A stretch of DNA of 6,367 nt from Oscillospiraceae bacterium (GTDB taxonomy: Bacteria > Bacillota > Clostridia > Saccharofermentanales > Saccharofermentanaceae). The notes under the pieces are model-generated. The model was not told the DNA's origin and made no database searches. It saw nothing but the letters and a program-made list of their open reading frames with translations. Shown here in pieces: positions 1 to 5,719 of the stretch. Numbering within the stretch: position 1 is the first letter of the stretch; every line of letters starts with the position of its first letter. The translations under genes were made by a program, and so were the position numbers. The stretch is from the NCBI GenBank assembly GCA_902795955.1, contig CADBNJ010000188.1, forward strand, positions 1-6,367, in the 5' to 3' direction.

Positions 1-4
1 AGGA

Positions 5-277
5 TTATACTGCTTCCATCGCCTCAGCGGGATGATCGGCAACAAGCCCTACCCTTACTGTTCTCGTAAGAACATCCACATAACTGAAGCTTACGATCGT
101 GAACTCACCGGGATTGCGCTCGCACTTCACTGTAAAAACATTGGGGTAGCAGTAATCAACTTCTCCGACATATGTGATAATCCTTTTGCGTCCGCCGTTT
201 GTCTTAAGCACTACTCTTCTGCCTTTGATCTCTTCGAACTTCTTGCGGCACAGTTCTATATCAGAGCTGATTATCAT
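5..277 (-). CDS. veg: Veg family protein
   Basis: This 90-residue protein resembles Veg of Bacillus (about 86 aa), a small cytoplasmic beta-barrel-type protein. In B. subtilis Veg stimulates biofilm matrix genes by interfering with the SinR/SlrR repressor system; whether that role holds here is unknown. The family signature is clear: G19-R-R-x-V-x-L-K-T-N-G-G-R at residues 19-30, then Y-C-Y-P-N-V-F at about 42-48, and S-F-S-Y-V-D-V-L-T-R-T-V at about 63-74. The start is supported by a GGAGGG Shine-Dalgarno at 285-290 (minus strand) with a 7-nt spacer. A sigma-A-type promoter lies at 362-390. The gene is monocistronic as far as the window shows, because its downstream side leaves the window after 4 bases. 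It is divergent from the lipoprotein/fhs unit, and NrdR-like boxes sit just upstream of its -35 element. Confidence 0.9.
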   Translation of the reverse strand: MIISSDIELCRKKFEEIKGRRVVLKTNGGRKRIITYVGEVDYCYPNVFTVKCERNPGEFTIVSFSYVDVLTRTVRVGLVADHPAEAMEAV

Positions 278-361
278 ATGTATACCCTCCCTAATGAGTG
301 GAGATTAATGTTTCCCGGGCTTTAAGAATTGATTACAGAAACATTTCCCATTACGTGTATT

Positions 362-390
362 AGGATAACAGCATGTCTTTTTTTTGTCAA
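362..390 (-). promoter_or_regulatory. sigma-A-type promoter of veg
   Basis: On the minus strand a perfect TTGACA -35 (385-390) is followed by a 17-bp spacer and TATCCT as -10 (362-367, 4/6 to TATAAT). The predicted transcription start is near 355, giving a leader of about 75 nt before the veg start codon. B. subtilis veg is known for a very strong vegetative promoter, which agrees with the perfect -35 seen here. Confidence 0.7.
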
Positions 391-397
391 TTATATG

Positions 398-413
398 CCA
401 CAATATATAGTGG
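398..413. promoter_or_regulatory. NrdR-box-like operator, box 1
   Basis: The 16-mer CCACAATATATAGTGG matches the published NrdR box pattern acaCwAtATaTwGtgt at 14 of 16 positions; only the two outermost bases differ, and they do so symmetrically. The palindrome extends to ATGCCAC (395-401) and GTGGCAT (410-416). NrdR is the zinc-ribbon/ATP-cone repressor that senses ATP/dATP and normally controls ribonucleotide reductase genes. The box lies 7 bp upstream of the veg -35 element and upstream of the lipoprotein/fhs promoter. Confidence 0.75.
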
Positions 414-428
414 CATTTTGTAAAACTT

Positions 429-444
429 ACACAAAATATAGTGT
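429..444. promoter_or_regulatory. NrdR-box-like operator, box 2
   Basis: ACACAAAATATAGTGT matches the NrdR box consensus at 15 of 16 positions (only the central t is replaced by a). It starts exactly 31 bp after box 1, which is three helical turns. That is the tandem spacing (31-32 bp) known for NrdR sites, so the two boxes support each other. No ribonucleotide reductase gene is adjacent within the window. Confidence 0.8.
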
Positions 445-492
445 TTATACACAACAAACTGTCCAAGCGTCCATATTACGCCTCACTTTAAG

Positions 493-521
493 TTGAAAAG
501 CCAAAAACTAGTATGTAAAAT
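493..521 (+). promoter_or_regulatory. sigma-A-type promoter of the lipoprotein/fhs unit
   Basis: TTGAAA (493-498), a 17-bp spacer and TAAAAT (516-521) make a good sigma-A-type promoter with a predicted start near 528. This would place the ATG at 525 outside the transcript or at its very edge, and so supports translation starting at 558. The NrdR boxes are centred about 91 and 122 bp upstream of the predicted start. That is an unusual distance for direct repression from this promoter. A second weaker candidate, TTGTCA (384-389) with TATAGT (406-411), overlaps box 1. Confidence 0.6.
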
Positions 522-557
522 GTTATGTGTATTTTTATAAAGGGGAATCTTATTATC

Positions 558-1187
558 ATGGATCACAAAAGGACATTGTCTGCTCTACTGTGCCTGACCA
601 TGCTGTCCGGCCTTGCATCTTGCAGCAAGACAGAAGAGAGCGGCACATCCGCCACGGCAGCCACGGTTACTGAGAGCACTGCCTCATCAGAATCTGAGAC
701 ATCCGGTCCTTCACAGTTGTCGGGTTTTGAATACATCAATACCCTCAAGAGCTTTGAAGTAACATCAAATGACCTGAAGGACGGCGTCTGGTCAGACATA
801 AATGCCAATAAGATCGACGCCAATAAATCTCCTGATCTCAGCTGGGAAGCCGTGGATGGCGCAGGACTTTATGTCATATTCATGATCGACCCCGATGCGG
901 GCTACTGGCTGCACTGGAAGTCAGATGCCATAACGGAAACATCCCTTGCCGAGGGACAGGCCACAAGACAGGAATATGTGGGTCCGTACCCGCCCCCGGG
1001 ATCAACACACACATATGATGTCTATGTTTTCGCGCTTAAGGCTCCGGTTGAGAGAGTCAGAGGTCTGCTTAACGGCTCCAATGACAGGATCGAGGAATTC
1101 ATTCTCGCTCTCGATACGGATGCAAACGGGAACAGCGGCAATATGATCGCATGCGGCAGATTGTCGGGTACATACACGGAGAAGTAA
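558..1187 (+). CDS. PEBP-family (YbhB/YbcL-like) lipoprotein
   Basis: This 209-residue predicted surface lipoprotein has a basic N-terminus (MDHKR), a hydrophobic core, and the lipobox L19-A-S-C22, giving lipidation at Cys22. A Ser/Thr/Glu/Ala-rich linker (about 24-55) leads to a phosphatidylethanolamine-binding-protein fold. Family motifs are present: SPDLSW (91-96), DPDA (111-114), HW (119-120), GPYPPPGSTHTY (142-153) and the C-terminal GRLSGTY. The pocket residues D111/D113, H119 and H151 are retained. Bacterial PEBP proteins have no firmly defined substrate, so the function is unknown. The start at 558 is preferred over 525 because it gives a clean signal peptide, has an AAGGGGA SD about 10 nt upstream, and lies downstream of the predicted promoter. 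No terminator separates it from fhs 52 bp downstream, so co-transcription is likely. Confidence 0.85.
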   Translation: MDHKRTLSALLCLTMLSGLASCSKTEESGTSATAATVTESTASSESETSGPSQLSGFEYINTLKSFEVTSNDLKDGVWSDINANKIDANKSPDLSWEAVDGAGLYVIFMIDPDAGYWLHWKSDAITETSLAEGQATRQEYVGPYPPPGSTHTYDVYVFALKAPVERVRGLLNGSNDRIEEFILALDTDANGNSGNMIACGRLSGTYTEK

Positions 1188-1226
1188 GATAACCGCTTAG
1201 AACGGCACAGTAATCAAATTAACATC

Positions 1227-1232
1227 AGGAGG
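1227..1232 (+). promoter_or_regulatory. Shine-Dalgarno of fhs
   Basis: A perfect AGGAGG with a 7-nt spacer precedes the ATG at 1240 and fixes the start. The gap from the lipoprotein stop (1187) contains no hairpin. A weak promoter-like pair (TTGTCG 1161-1166, 18 bp, TAAGAT 1185-1190) could give fhs some independent transcription, but this is uncertain. Confidence 0.7.
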
Positions 1233-1239
1233 AAATATT

Positions 1240-2913
1240 ATGCTCAGTGACATCCAGATAGCACAGCAGGCAGAGCTTCAGCCGATCGATACAATCGCAG
1301 CAGGACTCGGGCTCAGATCCGAAGATCTTGAACATTACGGCAAGTACAAGGCCAAGGTAACGGCAGGTGCTGTCAGCAGGGCGGCGAAGCCTAAGGACGG
1401 CAAAGTCGTACTTGTGACTGCAATGAACCCCACTCCCGCAGGAGAGGGCAAGACGACTGTAAGTATCGGCCTTGCTCAGGGTCTTGCCAAGCTCGGAAGG
1501 AACGTATGTCTGGCACTGAGAGAGCCTTCGCTGGGTCCCGTCTTCGGTGTAAAGGGCGGTGCCTGCGGCGGCGGATATTCACAGGTAGTACCCATGGAGG
1601 ACATCAACCTCCACTTCACGGGAGATCTTCACGCCATTACGGCAGCCAATAATCTTCTTGCAGCCATGATTGACAACCACCTGTTCCAGGGCAACGAACT
1701 CGAGCTGGATGAGAACAGGATCCTGTGGAAGAGATGCATGGACATGAACGACAGGGCGCTCCGTCACATCACCGTAGGCGTAGGCGGCGGAACGAGCGGC
1801 GTTACAAGAGATGACGCTTTCCAGATAACGGCAGCTTCCGAGATCATGGCCACCCTCTGCATGGCAAGCGACATGGATGACCTCAAGGCGAGGATCTCCA
1901 ATATCGTCATCGGATATAACAAGTCAGGCAAGCTCGTTACTGCAGGGCAGCTCGGTGCCGTCGGAGCCATGGCTTCACTTCTTAAGGATGCCCTGTCACC
2001 TAACCTCGTTCAGACGATAGAACATGTGCCCGCCTTTGTTCACGGCGGCCCTTTCGCGAATATATCACACGGATGCAACACCGTGATCGCTACGAGAACG
2101 GCAATGAAGCTGGCAGATATCGTCATTACGGAAGCAGGATTCGGCGCTGATCTCGGTGCCGAGAAGTTCCTCGACATCAAGTGCCGCAAAGCGGGCATCA
2201 CTCCCTCAGCAGTCGTCATAGTCGCTACGGTAAGATCGCTCAAGTACAATGCCGGCGTGGCAAGAGACAAGCTGTCAGAGCCTAACCGCGAGGCACTCAT
2301 TGAAGGTTTTGCAAATCTCAGGAGACACATCGCCAACATGTCAGGATTCGGAATTCCCGTTGTTGTTACGTGCAACCGCTTCCCTACAGACACGGAAGAG
2401 GAACTCGGCATCGTTAAGGACCTTTGTGAGAAGGAAGGCGCTGTTTTCGAGCCGGCGGATATATTCATGAACGGCGGAGAAGGCGGAAAGGAACTGGCTG
2501 CCAGAGTAGCCGAGATCGTTGAGAACAACGAGCCCGGCAGCATCAACTTCACTTATGAGCTCAGTGATTCCATCGAGGAGAAGATCCGCAAGGTATCAAC
2601 CAAGATCTACGGCGCAGACGATGTGGTATTCATCGACGGCGTCGAAGAGAAGATCAAAGCGCTTGAATCCCAGGGCTTCGGCGGACTTCCGGTCTGCATC
2701 GCCAAGACGCAGTATTCCCTGTCAGATGACCCCAAGAAGCTTGGCGGTCCCACAGGGTTCAACATCACCGTAAGAGACTGCTATGTCAGCGCAGGCGCAG
2801 GATATGTCGTCGTCCTCACGGGATCTATCCTGACGATGCCCGGCCTTCCCAAACACCCCGCAGCACTCGACATCGACATTGATTCCGAGGGTACTATTAC
2901 CGGATTGTTCTGA
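1240..2913 (+). CDS. fhs: formate-tetrahydrofolate ligase
   Basis: The enzyme (EC 6.3.4.3) joins formate and tetrahydrofolate with ATP hydrolysis to give 10-formyl-THF in the cytoplasm. It feeds purine synthesis, initiator Met-tRNA formylation and, through the folate cycle, thymidylate; in acetogens it is also part of the methyl branch. At 557 aa it has the usual family length and looks intact. Visible motifs are the ATP-binding loop TPAGEGKTT (65-73), REPSLGPVFGVKGG (94-107), FTGDLHAI (126-133), the GFGADLGAEKF block (300-310), KTQYSLSDD (489-497), and the C-terminal MPGLPKHPAA (533-542). Its start has a perfect SD. Its TGA stop overlaps the ATG of the next gene by one base, suggesting translational coupling. 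No other folate-pathway gene is in view, so acetogenesis cannot be inferred. Confidence 0.98.
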   Translation: MLSDIQIAQQAELQPIDTIAAGLGLRSEDLEHYGKYKAKVTAGAVSRAAKPKDGKVVLVTAMNPTPAGEGKTTVSIGLAQGLAKLGRNVCLALREPSLGPVFGVKGGACGGGYSQVVPMEDINLHFTGDLHAITAANNLLAAMIDNHLFQGNELELDENRILWKRCMDMNDRALRHITVGVGGGTSGVTRDDAFQITAASEIMATLCMASDMDDLKARISNIVIGYNKSGKLVTAGQLGAVGAMASLLKDALSPNLVQTIEHVPAFVHGGPFANISHGCNTVIATRTAMKLADIVITEAGFGADLGAEKFLDIKCRKAGITPSAVVIVATVRSLKYNAGVARDKLSEPNREALIEGFANLRRHIANMSGFGIPVVVTCNRFPTDTEEELGIVKDLCEKEGAVFEPADIFMNGGEGGKELAARVAEIVENNEPGSINFTYELSDSIEEKIRKVSTKIYGADDVVFIDGVEEKIKALESQGFGGLPVCIAKTQYSLSDDPKKLGGPTGFNITVRDCYVSAGAGYVVVLTGSILTMPGLPKHPAALDIDIDSEGTITGLF

Positions 2914-4151
2914 TGAAAGCCCCCAATCCTACATTTCTTGACAGAGCCGAGAAGATACACGGCAAGCGTAAACTGATAACGCTTATCCTGCTCGCGGCAT
3001 TGTCTGTGCTTGTGCTCGTTGTTGTTTTTGTGGTAACCGTTGCCGCGAAGCAGAAGGAGTATGCCGAAGCTTACCCTGATCTTGTAGGCAGGGCGACGGA
3101 TACGACTACCACGATAGACATGACCACTTCGTCCAGGATGACTACAGCTTCCACAGAGACAACAGAGACTTCTGAGACGACGGAGACTTCTGAGACACAG
3201 CTGGCGCCCTCGATCCACACCGAGACACAGGAGACTTCCGGGACAGGATCGGAGACGGGCAACAACGATCCGTCGCCTGAAGAGCTTAATCTCACGGATT
3301 TCCACTTCTCCTCCCTGCGTTCCCAGATCGTGTCGCATCAGAAGAGAGCCGTAATGCTCGATCAGATGAAGAACAACATCGAGTCTTACATCAAGAAGCA
3401 GAGCAATATGCGCGCAGGATTCCGCTATATCAGCTTGAGGAACGGAGAAGAGCTGGGCATAAAAGAGCTCGACCCCATCGTTCCGGGAGGGACTTTCGCG
3501 CTTCCCGTAAGCATGGTGCTGAACGAGAGATTCATCACCGGCTCCCTCAACCCTTCCGAAATAATAACTTACGCAGGTCATGCCGCCGTCAACGGCTCGT
3601 ATATCTCAGCAAATTATTTCTCAGGCAAGAATATATATCTGAGCTTCCTGGAATACCTGATGCTGTCCTACAACGACAGGATCGCCCTGGAGATGGTCCT
3701 GGACAAGCTCGGAGGGATGGAGAGCATCACGGACAGGATCAATGCCATCAGTTCATACCTGCCATATGACAAGGAAGTATTCTACACGGATTATTCCGGC
3801 AAGGATCATCAGGGGGCCGGAAGGACCACATGTTTTGACCTGTGCAACTACATCAAGAGCCTCTACAGTGCCTATACGACCAATCCTGCAGGATATCAGA
3901 GTATCATTAACGCACTTGCCAATTCAAATGTGGAGAGTCCCATCGCCTCATCTTTTGCTCAGGGTACGCCGGTACTTCACATATACGGACGCAATGTCGA
4001 GATGAATGCATACACGGAACTCGCGATAATCGATGCGGAGGAACCAATTGCAGTGTGCATCTATGTGGAGTGCGAGAACACATCCAAAGTCTCGGAGACT
4101 TTCTCCACGATTGCCGGATATCTGGCGGAATACATCAAGAACTGTTATTGA
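2913..4151 (+). CDS. membrane-anchored class A beta-lactamase-like protein, probably catalytically inactive
   Basis: This 412-residue protein has a basic N-terminus, one membrane segment (about 21-45) and a Thr/Ser/Glu linker (about 61-122). An extracytoplasmic domain (about 165-412) resembles class A beta-lactamase/serine hydrolases. The region PGGTFALPVSMVLNERFITGSLNPSEII (split here into PGGTFALPV and the helix after it, 191-217) aligns with the S-x-x-K active-site helix, but the nucleophile Ser is G193 and the Lys is A196. The SDN motif is S252-Y-N254, 59 residues later, as expected. The KTG position reads I357-Y-G359, 104-106 residues further on, again in register. Losing Ser, Lys and the KTG lysine implies a pseudoenzyme, perhaps peptidoglycan binding or structural. 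It is translationally coupled to fhs; there is no obvious biochemical link. The fold assignment is from motif spacing and is moderately sure. Confidence 0.7.
   Translation: MKAPNPTFLDRAEKIHGKRKLITLILLAALSVLVLVVVFVVTVAAKQKEYAEAYPDLVGRATDTTTTIDMTTSSRMTTASTETTETSETTETSETQLAPSIHTETQETSGTGSETGNNDPSPEELNLTDFHFSSLRSQIVSHQKRAVMLDQMKNNIESYIKKQSNMRAGFRYISLRNGEELGIKELDPIVPGGTFALPVSMVLNERFITGSLNPSEIITYAGHAAVNGSYISANYFSGKNIYLSFLEYLMLSYNDRIALEMVLDKLGGMESITDRINAISSYLPYDKEVFYTDYSGKDHQGAGRTTCFDLCNYIKSLYSAYTTNPAGYQSIINALANSNVESPIASSFAQGTPVLHIYGRNVEMNAYTELAIIDAEEPIAVCIYVECENTSKVSETFSTIAGYLAEYIKNCY
3165..3196 (+). repeat. 18-bp tandem repeat in linker of the beta-lactamase-like gene
   Basis: GAGACTTCTGAGAC occurs at 3165-3178 and again at 3183-3196, an 18-bp (six-codon) period encoding ETSETT-type units. 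It lies in the Ser/Thr/Glu linker, where slipped-strand length changes would be tolerated. Being in frame, changes in copy number would not shift the reading frame. Confidence 0.7.
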
Positions 4152-4177
4152 TATACTTCCCGTAAAAACTCAAAAAA

Positions 4178-4202
4178 CCTGCCGGGCTGTTGACCCGGCA
4201 GG
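4178..4202 (-). terminator. rho-independent terminator of the zinc-ribbon gene
   Basis: CCTGCCGGG (4178-4186) and CCCGGCAGG (4194-4202) form a perfect 9-bp GC-rich stem with a 7-nt loop. Read on the minus strand it is followed by TTTTTTGAGTTTTT, a proper U-tract, so it terminates the leftward gene ending at 4236. On the plus strand the stem is followed by an A-rich tail. It is therefore only a weak or absent intrinsic terminator for the fhs unit ending at 4151. Confidence 0.85.
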
Positions 4203-4235
4203 AAAAAGAAAATGGAGAACTGTTAGATATTATTC

Positions 4236-5075
4236 TTATTTAGGCTGGATAACAGTAAAGCTGTATCCGGATACAACATCAGGATTCTCATAGATCGACT
4301 TCTGCATCTGAAGTGCTGTTGACAGGAGCAGTGTGTAAGGACTGATCTTGCCCTTGAGCAGATCGATGTCAGATGCATAGCTGATAGCCTGAGCCTCGTC
4401 ATCAGACAGGAGCATGAACTGTGATACTGAATACAGACTCCTTACGCCGACATTCATGTGAACGAGCTTGCTGTTGACTGCATATGTTGTCTGAGCAGGC
4501 TGATTGTTGGAGATCCTAGAGCTGAATGACAGACCGAGTGCAGATGTGGGAGCTGCGGGCGCCTTCTCCTCAACGATGTAGAGAGGCTTGCCCTCGATAC
4601 CTGCCTTGCCGACTTCGTGGAAAAGGGAGATTATGATAGCCGACTCCTCGTCGAGCTGAGGCATGATCGTATCCTTGATCCTCAGGAGCTGCTTAGCTGT
4701 TCCTACGCTCCTGATGAGGAGACCCTTCTCACATGCAAGAGGTCCCTCAAGTTCTGCGGGAGCTGTAAGCCATGCTGTTCTGTTCTCGAGGAAATCGATA
4801 AAGTGGTCAAATTCGGTCTTTCTCTTGACGATAGCTGCCTTAAGCTGTGAATAGAGTTCATCAACGTTAGACGCATTAACTTCTACCATAGGCATGATTC
4901 CGTCTCTGCCGCCGGTCTTGCCTGTAGCTGCCGCAGATACTGCTGCCGCTGCCTGAGGAACGGCGCCGCCGCCTGCAGGTGCACCTCCTTCACCTTCAGT
5001 AAAAGTAAATTTACATTTAGGGCATCTGATAGCCTGATTAGCAATTACCATTCCACAATCGGGACACTTTTTCAT
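4236..5075 (-). CDS. zinc-ribbon protein with degenerate HD-domain-like region
   Basis: This 279-residue protein begins with a zinc ribbon: C4-P-D-C7 and C18-P-K-C21. An Ala/Gly/Pro-rich flexible linker (about 28-56) follows. The remainder (about 68-265) recalls small HD-superfamily proteins of Firmicutes and their phages, with FLENRTAWLTAPAELEG (95-111), GLLIRS (118-123), LFHEVGKAG (151-159), LVHMNVGVRSLY (204-215) and LSDDEAQAI (223-231). The metal ligands expected of an active HD enzyme are mostly changed: EHS reads I-R-S, HD reads H153-E154, the later His is A234, and the final Asp is about L255. A non-catalytic protein is therefore inferred. The SD AGGAGGT (5083-5089) has a 7-nt spacer, a promoter lies at 5123-5151, and a good terminator follows. 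No signal peptide or membrane segment is seen. The zinc ribbon is sure; the HD relation is tentative. Confidence 0.65.
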   Translation of the reverse strand: MKKCPDCGMVIANQAIRCPKCKFTFTEGEGGAPAGGGAVPQAAAAVSAAATGKTGGRDGIMPMVEVNASNVDELYSQLKAAIVKRKTEFDHFIDFLENRTAWLTAPAELEGPLACEKGLLIRSVGTAKQLLRIKDTIMPQLDEESAIIISLFHEVGKAGIEGKPLYIVEEKAPAAPTSALGLSFSSRISNNQPAQTTYAVNSKLVHMNVGVRSLYSVSQFMLLSDDEAQAISYASDIDLLKGKISPYTLLLSTALQMQKSIYENPDVVSGYSFTVIQPK

Positions 5076-5122
5076 AAAAAGAACCTCCTAAAAACACACT
5101 TTTTTGTGCAAATCTACCTAAT

Positions 5123-5151
5123 ATATTACAACGCGAACCCTATTTCTTCAA
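5123..5151 (-). promoter_or_regulatory. promoter of the zinc-ribbon gene
   Basis: On the minus strand TTGAAG (5146-5151), a 17-bp spacer and TAATAT (5123-5128) give a sigma-A-type candidate, each element matching 4/6. The predicted start is near 5116, leaving a 40-nt leader containing the AGGAGGT SD. Confidence 0.5.
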
Positions 5152-5176
5152 TAATCTAATAGGCAAAATCGTGGTA

Positions 5177-5206
5177 TTTACAAAAGATTTAAAAACGAAA
5201 TATTAA
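5177..5206 (+). promoter_or_regulatory. candidate promoter of the small ORF/87-aa gene pair
   Basis: TTTACA (5177-5182, 5/6), an 18-bp spacer and TATTAA (5201-5206, 4/6) predict a start near 5213. The leader would carry the hairpin at 5223-5247 just before the SD. The intergenic stretch 5076-5261 otherwise holds only the divergent promoter and AT-rich DNA. Confidence 0.4.
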
Positions 5207-5222
5207 AATTGCACAAAGAAAT

Positions 5223-5247
5223 AGCACTGACTTCAAGAGCCAGTGCT
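5223..5247 (+). promoter_or_regulatory. leader hairpin before the small ORF
   Basis: AGCACTG (5223-5229) and CAGTGCT (5241-5247) are a perfect 7-bp inverted repeat with an 11-nt loop, ending only 3 nt before the SD AGGAGGG (5251-5257). There is no U-tract, so it is not an intrinsic terminator in either direction. A role in mRNA stability or translation is inferred only. Confidence 0.45.
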
Positions 5248-5254
5248 GTAAGGA

Positions 5255-5293
5255 GGGTGTTATGAAGTTAAGGAACAATTACTTTGAACACCC
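5255..5293 (+). promoter_or_regulatory. inverted repeat that could sequester the small-ORF start
   Basis: GGGTGTT (5255-5261), which includes the end of the SD and the spacer, is perfectly complementary to AACACCC (5287-5293) inside the ORF. The 25-nt loop holds the ATG. Pairing would partly mask the ribosome-binding site, so conditional translation is possible. The stem is only 7 bp and may be chance. Confidence 0.35.
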
Positions 5294-5384
5294 ATATCAT
5301 ATCACGATTGGGATTTACTTTAAGGTTCAAAAAAGGCAAAATAGTGGCAAAGAAAAGGTGAAAATAAGGCAGGTATCCGTATGA
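5262..5384 (+). CDS. small basic protein or leader peptide, 40 aa, unknown function
   Basis: A 40-codon frame begins MKLRNNYFEHPYHI and ends in VKIRQVSV. It is strongly basic, with many Lys/Arg and no membrane segment or signal peptide. Two features argue that it is translated: the strong SD AGGAGGG at 5251-5257 close to the ATG, and its TGA stop overlapping the ATG of the following 87-aa gene in an ATGA arrangement, the usual mark of translational coupling. Its base composition is more A-rich than its neighbours, and I recognise no family. It may be a real small protein, or a leader whose translation opens the downstream gene, which has no convincing SD of its own beyond a weak AGG within this frame. 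Confidence 0.5.
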   Translation: MKLRNNYFEHPYHITIGIYFKVQKRQNSGKEKVKIRQVSV

Positions 5385-5644
5385 AATTAGAGGGACGTCT
5401 TTTTGTCGGCAACCGTATGTCAGAGATCAAAGAGGTGGAACTGATATCAGATCAGGACGCCCCTTTCTCCAAGAATCTGGAATCAGCGCTTATCCTTCTG
5501 TGCAGGGAACTCGACATCCCCGTTCCCGTCTGGATGAAGAAAAACACAAAGGAATTCGCCGCCTTCTACCAGACCATTTTCTTCTCCGACCAGTACCAGG
5601 AGAAGGTCAGATTCGACAGATTCCAGATCAGGATGATCGAGTAG
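5381..5644 (+). CDS. conserved-type small protein of unknown function
   Basis: This 87-residue soluble protein starts MKLEGRLFVGN and ends FDRFQIRMIE. It resembles a group of short uncharacterised proteins common in Clostridia: an N-terminal beta-rich MK-x-E/Q-G segment with a G-N-R turn (1-12), a helical middle containing C-R-E-L-D-I-P-V-P-V-W (41-51), a K-N-T-K-E-F element (54-59), and a C-terminal strand F-D-R-F-Q-I-R. No catalytic or metal-binding motif, signal peptide or membrane segment is visible. Its start overlaps the stop of the 40-aa frame (ATGA), and there is no strong SD right before it, consistent with coupled translation. A strong terminator follows 8 nt after the stop. Function is unknown; the similarity statement is from memory of sequence style and is moderately sure. 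Confidence 0.75.
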   Translation: MKLEGRLFVGNRMSEIKEVELISDQDAPFSKNLESALILLCRELDIPVPVWMKKNTKEFAAFYQTIFFSDQYQEKVRFDRFQIRMIE

Positions 5645-5651
5645 ATATATT

Positions 5652-5689
5652 GATAAACCCGGCAATGAGGTGGTAATGCCGGGTTTATC
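5652..5689. terminator. bidirectional terminator between convergent genes
   Basis: GATAAACCCGGCA (5652-5664) and TGCCGGGTTTATC (5677-5689) are perfect 13-bp arms with a 12-nt loop. The T-run lies inside the 3' arm in both orientations (GGGTTTATC), so it can act on the 87-aa gene (stop at 5644) and on the leftward divIC-like gene (stop at 5720). Confidence 0.8.
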
Positions 5690-5719
5690 TCGTGTGTGTG
5701 CAATTCGTTTATCTCAAGG

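Noticed and set aside
32..325. Plus-strand frame opposite veg
   Set aside because: It is fully antisense to the recognised Veg gene and has no SD; it is open only because of the overlapping gene.
384..411. Plus-strand promoter TTGTCA-16-TATAGT overlapping NrdR box 1
   Set aside because: It is kept only as an alternative: TATAGT is part of the NrdR palindrome and TTGTCA is the reverse face of the veg -35, so the match may be incidental. The promoter at 493-521 is better.
525..557. Upstream ATG adding 11 residues to the lipoprotein
   Set aside because: It lies at or before the predicted transcription start, lacks an SD, and would disturb an otherwise standard lipoprotein signal peptide beginning at 558.
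2040..2552. Minus-strand frame (170 codons) inside fhs
   Set aside because: This is a shadow of the fhs codon pattern: Ser/Pro/Ala-rich, no SD, fully antisense to an intact enzyme.
2781..3581. Long minus-strand frame (266 codons) opposite the end of fhs and the beta-lactamase-like gene
   Set aside because: It is antisense to two well-supported genes, spans their junction, and its translation is Cys/Arg/Leu-rich with no domain logic.
1240..4151. Acetogenesis (Wood-Ljungdahl) cluster
   Set aside because: Only fhs is present; no folD, metF, acsB or related gene is in the window, and fhs alone is widespread in non-acetogens.
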